Shown here piece after piece: positions 5,754 through 5,947 of a stretch of DNA of 5,947 nucleotides. The stretch is from the NCBI GenBank assembly GCA_045639045.1, contig JAZUCI010000042.1, positions 1 to 5,947 of the forward strand, read 5' to 3'. Numbering within the stretch: position 1 is the first letter of the stretch; each line of letters opens with the position of its first letter. This DNA is from SIG402 sp045639045. Lineage in GTDB: Bacteria; Bacillota; Clostridia; Christensenellales; Borkfalkiaceae. The notes beneath the pieces were generated by a model. It was not told where the DNA came from. It was given only the letters and a program-made list of their open reading frames with translations, and ran no database searches. The translations under genes and the position numbers were made by a program.

Positions 5754-5859
5754 TTTTGACGGATAAAATGCAAAAAGGTCGCGCATAAGGCAAGGGCGCG
5801 TACCGAACGTACGTAACCGCGCATTATACGATGCAATTTGCAGCATTTTGCCGTCAAAA
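5754..5859. repeat. 106-bp imperfect palindrome (REP/MITE-like)
   Basis: The outer arms TTTTGACGG (5754-5762) and CCGTCAAAA (5851-5859) are perfect inverted repeats. Next inward, AAAATGC (5765-5771) pairs with GCATTTT (5843-5849). At the apex, CGTAC (5799-5803) pairs with GTACG (5809-5813) around a 5-nt loop. All three pairs are concentric on about position 5806, so the whole segment can fold into one long hairpin with internal loops. No protein is encoded, and no flanking target-site duplication is evident. It fills most of the gene-free gap between the ferredoxin-like gene and trmN6. Confidence 0.75.
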
Positions 5860-5860
5860 A

Positions 5861-5900
5861 GAAAGAAAAAAGGCGGTGCGTGATAGTTACGCGCACCGCC
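5861..5900 (-). terminator. Rho-independent terminator of the ferredoxin-like gene
   Basis: On the minus strand, a perfect 9-bp GC-rich stem (GGCGGTGCG, 5892-5900, with CGCACCGCC, 5872-5880) and an 11-nt loop are followed by TTTTTTCTTTC. It starts 14 nt after the stop codon of the partial gene at the right edge, so trmN6 is probably not cotranscribed with that gene. Confidence 0.9.
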
Positions 5901-5914
5901 ATTTCTTCACTTGC

Positions 5915-5947
5915 TTATTCAGCATCAGCAATTGCGCCAACGGGGCA
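5915..5947 (-). CDS. C-terminal end of a 2[4Fe-4S] ferredoxin-like protein (partial)
   Basis: Only ten codons and a TAA stop are in the window; the gene runs off the right edge. The readable end is CPVGAIADAE. Small clostridial-type ferredoxins typically finish with a cysteine-proline dipeptide of the second cluster motif followed by V-x-A-I and a few acidic residues, so the match is specific despite its shortness. Such proteins carry low-potential electrons in the cytoplasm of anaerobes. The rest of the cysteine motif cannot be seen, so a larger ferredoxin-domain protein ending the same way is possible. A strong terminator follows directly. Confidence 0.6.
   Translation of the reverse strand, partial: CPVGAIADAE

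Noticed and set aside
5711..5854. CRISPR array
   Set aside because: There are only two direct copies, 80 bp apart, with an inverted copy between them, no regular spacers and no cas genes.
5829..5859. Promoter from TTGACG and TATAAT inside the right arm of the palindrome (minus strand)
   Set aside because: The hexamers are good but separated by about 23 nt, too far for a sigma-A promoter. They are better explained as repeat sequence.
5696..5902. 68-aa minus-strand open frame upstream of trmN6
   Set aside because: It spans a terminator and the palindromic repeat, with no ribosome binding site and no protein-like pattern.

Overview
The window looks like chromosome from an anaerobic Gram-positive bacterium of the Clostridia (Firmicutes). 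The support is AGGAGG-type ribosome binding sites, clear sigma-A-type promoters, compact stem-loop/T-tract terminators, a proB-proA-proC operon, a trmN6-rsmI pair of the kind known from Firmicutes, and the tail of what appears to be a small 2[4Fe-4S] ferredoxin. Genus cannot be fixed from this sequence. Apart from two repeat-rich intergenic regions, it reads as a housekeeping segment. I found no transposase, integrase, CRISPR array, toxin-antitoxin pair or defence genes.

Layout, left to right. Bases 1-377 hold a 198-bp tandem repeat. One full unit and most of a second are visible, and each carries the last 21 nt of a tRNA plus that tRNA's terminator. The right-hand unit runs into an intact tRNA-Ala(GGC) on the minus strand (357-432), with its own promoter at 479-506. 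Divergently, a strong promoter (558-586) and a two-hairpin leader precede proB (664-1431), proA (1444-2703) and proC (2713-3510), with gaps of only 12 and 9 nt. Together these encode the complete glutamate-to-proline route. Two back-to-back terminators (3519-3595) separate proC from the convergent minus-strand genes.

The minus-strand half contains an unrecognised four-helix membrane protein (3615-4082) with a perfect-consensus promoter, a 5'-terminal stem-loop and strongly biased codons. Next come rsmI (4207-5001) and trmN6 (4986-5672), which overlap by 16 nt: an rRNA methyltransferase and a tRNA methyltransferase. Then there is about 240 bp without genes, dominated by a 106-bp imperfect palindrome plus an extra half-copy. 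Last are a terminator and the final ten codons of a ferredoxin-like gene running off the right edge.

The items most worth a second look are the tRNA-tail tandem repeat, the palindromic repeat at 5706-5859, and the apparently highly expressed orphan membrane protein. None amounts to a demonstrated new system.
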